This document shows positions 61,516 to 64,000 of a stretch of DNA of 64,000 nucleotides, piece after piece. The position numbers and the translations under genes are program-made. Position 1 is the stretch's first letter; every line of letters starts with the position of its first letter. Origin of the DNA: Mesostigma viride (Eukaryota; Streptophyta; Mesostigmatophyceae; Mesostigmatales; Mesostigmataceae); contig RPFO01000080.1 of assembly GCA_009746045.1 (NCBI GenBank), positions 6,579,817 to 6,643,816 on the forward strand, in the 5' to 3' direction. The notes under the pieces were generated by a model. The model was not told the DNA's origin, ran no database searches, and was given only the letters and a program-made list of their open reading frames with translations.

Positions 61516-61812
61516 TTTTGCATCAGTACTTTGTTAAGGTGGTTGGAGTTGGCCTATTCCTATGGAATTTTTATTAAATAAAATGAGTTTGAATGCCTCT
61601 GATCCAGAAGTACAGTTCATATAAGCTTTTCAAGGAATAGGAATGACTCTATCAAAACAATATATATATTTCTTCTCCGTTCTGTTCTTACAAGATTGAC
61701 ATTGCCAAGAGTACGAATATATCAATTGTTAATTTTAGGATGGAAATTTTTACTTCCAATTTCTTTGGGTAAGTTGCTATTGACTGCTTGTCTTAAAATA
61801 GCTTTACTATAG
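61516..61812 (+). pseudogene. ndhA: Plastid ndhA in the nucleus, 3' part
   Basis: Continues the gene after the insertion: GGW near 61540, then, in a shifted frame, [15 protein letters not shown] and [29 protein letters not shown] up to a TAG at 61810-61812, the expected NdhA C terminus. Contains at least one internal stop and frame changes. Confidence 0.8.
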
Positions 61813-61824
61813 AAAATATCAGTT

Positions 61825-61975
61825 ATGTTTAATTTGATTGATAACTCAGACTCATAGTAAAGAAGCATTACAAGCAGCTAAATATATAGGTCAAGGTTTT
61901 ATGGTTACTTTTTATCATATGAATCGTCGTGCTGTTACAATTCAATATCCTTATAGATTAATTATACCTCCCGTC
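61825..61975 (+). pseudogene. ndhI: Plastid ndhI in the nucleus, 5' fragment
   Basis: NdhI is the iron-sulphur subunit of the plastid NDH complex. An ATG at 61825 is followed, after a frame change, by [20 protein letters not shown] and [13 protein letters not shown], matching the NdhI N terminus. The ferredoxin-like cysteines that should follow are absent: homology ends near 61975. The order ndhA then ndhI on one strand is the plastid order. Confidence 0.75.
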
Positions 61976-62143
61976 TGCGTTATCTCCGTTTCCGGATACA
62001 ACTATATGTTTATTGAGAATGTTACGTTAAAAAAACTGATATGTATGTTCCATGACCCATGGTATCTGTCAGTGTCTGCTATTTGAATATCCGCAGCATC
62101 TGCTGCAGCTGTTCACAGATAAGCAACACTTGCATAACACTTG
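61976..62143. other. Spacer between plastid fragment and LTR
   Basis: 168 bases without recognised content; the last bases are the target of the LTR element. Confidence 0.5.
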
Positions 62144-62716
62144 TGTTACGTCGCGTAACAATTCGTTGTAGTTACGGACGTAAATTAGGTCTTTTGCCTC
62201 GGTTGTCCCCAGGTTTACGTTTAGGCTCCTACCGGGACATTATTGTCCTCGTAACAGTACTGTGGTACATTGGGTGCCGTTGGGCGCCGCGCCGCGTACT
62301 TTACTAGTGGTCCTGATCCTGTGGTAGAATGTAGTGGACCAGCGTGCATCAGTAGATGTAGTGGACCAGCGTGCATCTGTAGGCGAGGGCCATGTCGGCC
62401 CGAGCGTGTTGGACCGTTGGTGACCATTTATGCGCGTTCTATCCCTTGTGTGTGCACTCGGCGTGTGTTAAATGAATTAACACATTTAGGCTTGGGTCAC
62501 GGCAGTGTAGTTGTGTTTCCTTCCTCTATTCCTGGAGTAAACGGGTTTTGATAAATGGTTGTATGGCGTATTTTAGTAACACCTACGTTAATGCATTGAG
62601 ATCAGCTCCGTCACGTTCGTCTTTCGCCAGAGGGTTGAGTAGAGGAGGCCTGACCAGTTTAGGTAGTATCAGGCCCATTAGAGGTAGAGGTGGAGGTAGA
62701 TATCCGCGGCGTAACA
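62144..62716 (+). repeat. Probable 5' LTR of element running off the right end
   Basis: 573 bp from TGTTACG to CGTAACA, a 7-bp inverted terminus. The partial inverse copy at 1-419 shares its left end. A 22-bp block (GTAGTGGACCAGCGTGCATC) is repeated in tandem near 62330-62375. Directly after it comes TGGTTCCGGAGGAAC, a possible primer site. Confidence 0.65.
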
Positions 62717-63248
62717 ATGGTTCCGGAGGAACTTCAGTAGGTAGAGAACGAGACGACTATCCTTGCCACATACACCTTTTCAAGACCCCTTCCGCGTCCA
62801 GGAACAAGAAGCCGACACTTCCTTGATAGGTAATGGGCGGGTCGCCTTCAAGCTAGGAGAGTAGTGCTGCCCGTTTCGGGACACGCTCTACCTAGATGCT
62901 AGACCTGCTCGCAGCGGATAAATCCTTTCGTAGTTAGCCTGTCCTTCGCCTTGTTTTCCTGCTTACGGTTGTTTCCTGTCTTAGATAGGGGAGTATTACT
63001 GTTCGGAGACGATTAGCGTCGCAGTACCTACACCTTTTTCCTTGTGCTGCTGCTTTATTAGACGGCCGCACCCGCAGAGTTACGGGTCGCTGTGTTAGGA
63101 CGAGCGCTGGACTATCCGGTCGCTGACTTAGGACGAGAGCTGGACAATTCCGCCCTCATTCTTCTTTCGGTGATCCAGATCGTCCAGCTAAGTCGCCTAC
63201 CCCTACCCCGTCTAGCTTGACGTCACAAGACCCACCAGGTGAGTTATC
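62717..63248 (+). other. Leader of the right-end LTR element
   Basis: About 530 bases between the LTR and the first ORF, without a convincing gene; a short ORF at 62548-62826 straddles the LTR end and is probably fortuitous. Confidence 0.4.
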
Positions 63249-63641
63249 ATGAGTCAACGTCGTGTTTTTACTGCGCCTTCCCATTCATCTAGTGATAATA
63301 GCTTAGCTAAATATTACGTAGGTATTACCCCTCAATGGTCAGCCATTTTCCTCTCTTGGTCAGATGCTAGGAAGATAGTGCAAAATCGTACATATAATGT
63401 AATTAGGTATAAGAAATTTGTTACCTTCGAGGAAGCTCAACAATTCCTTATAGACCATAGTGTATCAGATCTAGGCCTACACGTACGTTCTACTCCTCAT
63501 GGTCGCCCTCCTGTAGAAGCTCTAGATTTTGCTACCCCTCCTTCGTCTCCCCCTAAGAGGGCTGCATCCTCATCTAGCTTAGATACTCCTCTCACCTTAG
63601 AATTCGGTTCCCTATCCATTACTGTTGTTAAAAAGGATTGA
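63249..63641 (+). CDS. Viroplasmin / RNase H1 N-terminal domain protein of LTR element
   Basis: 130 residues from the ATG at 63249 (MSQRRVFTAP). Residues about 22-70 (YYVGITPQWSAIFLSWSDA, then KKFVTFEEAQQFLID) fit the small domain shared by the N terminus of eukaryotic RNase H1 and by viroplasmin proteins of plant pararetroviruses, which binds RNA-DNA hybrids. The rest is Pro/Ser-rich with a basic patch. No RNase H catalytic domain follows. It is the first ORF after the LTR, with a second ORF starting 125 bases downstream. Placement suggests an accessory, hybrid-binding role in reverse transcription or translation (inference). A host gene is unlikely next to the LTR. Confidence 0.65.
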   Translation: MSQRRVFTAPSHSSSDNSLAKYYVGITPQWSAIFLSWSDARKIVQNRTYNVIRYKKFVTFEEAQQFLIDHSVSDLGLHVRSTPHGRPPVEALDFATPPSSPPKRAASSSSLDTPLTLEFGSLSITVVKKD

Positions 63642-63765
63642 TTTAAATTGTTTCCTTCTTTTAAGCCATTAAAAGCTTTTTCTTTTCTTTCCTTGCCTTA
63701 AATTAGGCCTTGTCCTCTATCCTTGTTGCTTTCAGTTAGAATTCTGATCATTTACTTAAATAAAA

Positions 63766-64000
63766 ATGGATCCAGTGGGTGGTAACATGTCGCCTATACC
63801 TACCAATACTCCTACTATGAGTAATAATAATAATAATAATAACAACCATAACAACAATCGTGGTAACCGACGGGACTCACTTGAAACGGTGCACCATCTC
63901 ACTCCTCAAGGTAATCTTCGTACCTCACCTCCTTCTCCTATTGCTGGTGGTCGCCGTCGTCCCTCACTTACCCCTCCTACCTATGAACAATGTCAACGTA
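63766..64000 (+). CDS. Start of second ORF of right-end LTR element (gag-like?), cut by window
   Basis: ATG at 63766 opens a frame that runs to the window end (at least 78 residues): MDPVGGNMSPIPTNTP, an Asn-rich stretch with eight consecutive Asn, then Arg/Pro/Ser-rich sequence (SPIAGGRRRPSLTPPTYEQ). Low-complexity N termini of this kind are common in gag proteins, but nothing diagnostic is visible yet. Confidence 0.5.
   Translation, partial: MDPVGGNMSPIPTNTPTMSNNNNNNNNHNNNRGNRRDSLETVHHLTPQGNLRTSPPSPIAGGRRRPSLTPPTYEQCQR

Overview
The window looks like nuclear DNA of a gene-poor, repeat-rich green-lineage eukaryote. The organism hint comes from 58,231-61,980, which holds a decayed copy of plastid ndhA followed by the start of ndhI, in plastid gene order. 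Plastid ndh genes are kept in streptophytes, including charophyte algae, and in a few prasinophytes, but not in most chlorophyte algae. A streptophyte alga is therefore my best guess (inference). I see no intact host protein gene, rRNA or tRNA gene; almost everything is transposable element, element debris or simple-sequence array.

Layout. 1-419: piece of an LTR, inverse to the one at 62,144. 610-7,074: complete young copia-like element (family A, identical-looking LTRs, GTTAC target duplication). 8,047-11,156: gag-only LTR element on the minus strand (CACTA duplication). 11,557-12,753: decayed LINE-ORF1-like remnant. 12,950-14,612: about 1 kb of GGAT microsatellite split by a 667-bp solo LTR. 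15,300-23,472: complete copia-like element of family B (copy 1, plus strand). 23,478-25,007: C-rich low-complexity DNA and a CCCT array. 25,218-26,998: broken gypsy gag. 28,420-29,345: GGGT array and a satellite of about 185 bp. 29,916-30,912: broken unknown ORF carrying a 265-bp insertion. 30,913-45,190: a degraded Ty3/gypsy element on the minus strand, hit by two later insertions: a second gag-only LTR element (35,787-38,551) and an R2-like non-LTR element with a RING finger (40,911-45,023). 45,607-49,450: noncoding DNA. 49,456-57,478: family B copy 2, inverted. 57,507-58,230: tandem duplication. 58,231-62,143: plastid DNA interrupted by a 2.6-kb insertion. 62,144-64,000: start of another LTR element whose first ORF carries a viroplasmin/RNase H1 N-terminal-type domain.

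The most unusual content is the pair of copia-like families A and B. Their RT and RNase H are Ty1/copia-like, but the retropepsin-like domain lies between integrase and RT (gag, INT, PR, RT, RH) instead of before integrase. They also share an RT active site HGDD instead of YxDD, a compressed D-x29-E/D integrase core and LTRs ending AG...CT. Family B joins gag to pol in frame across one UGA; family A has pol in the -1 frame. Family B has an additional ORF ahead of gag. Comparing the two family B copies shows a 133-bp insertion that is the truncated 3' end of the R2-like element, linking the two systems.
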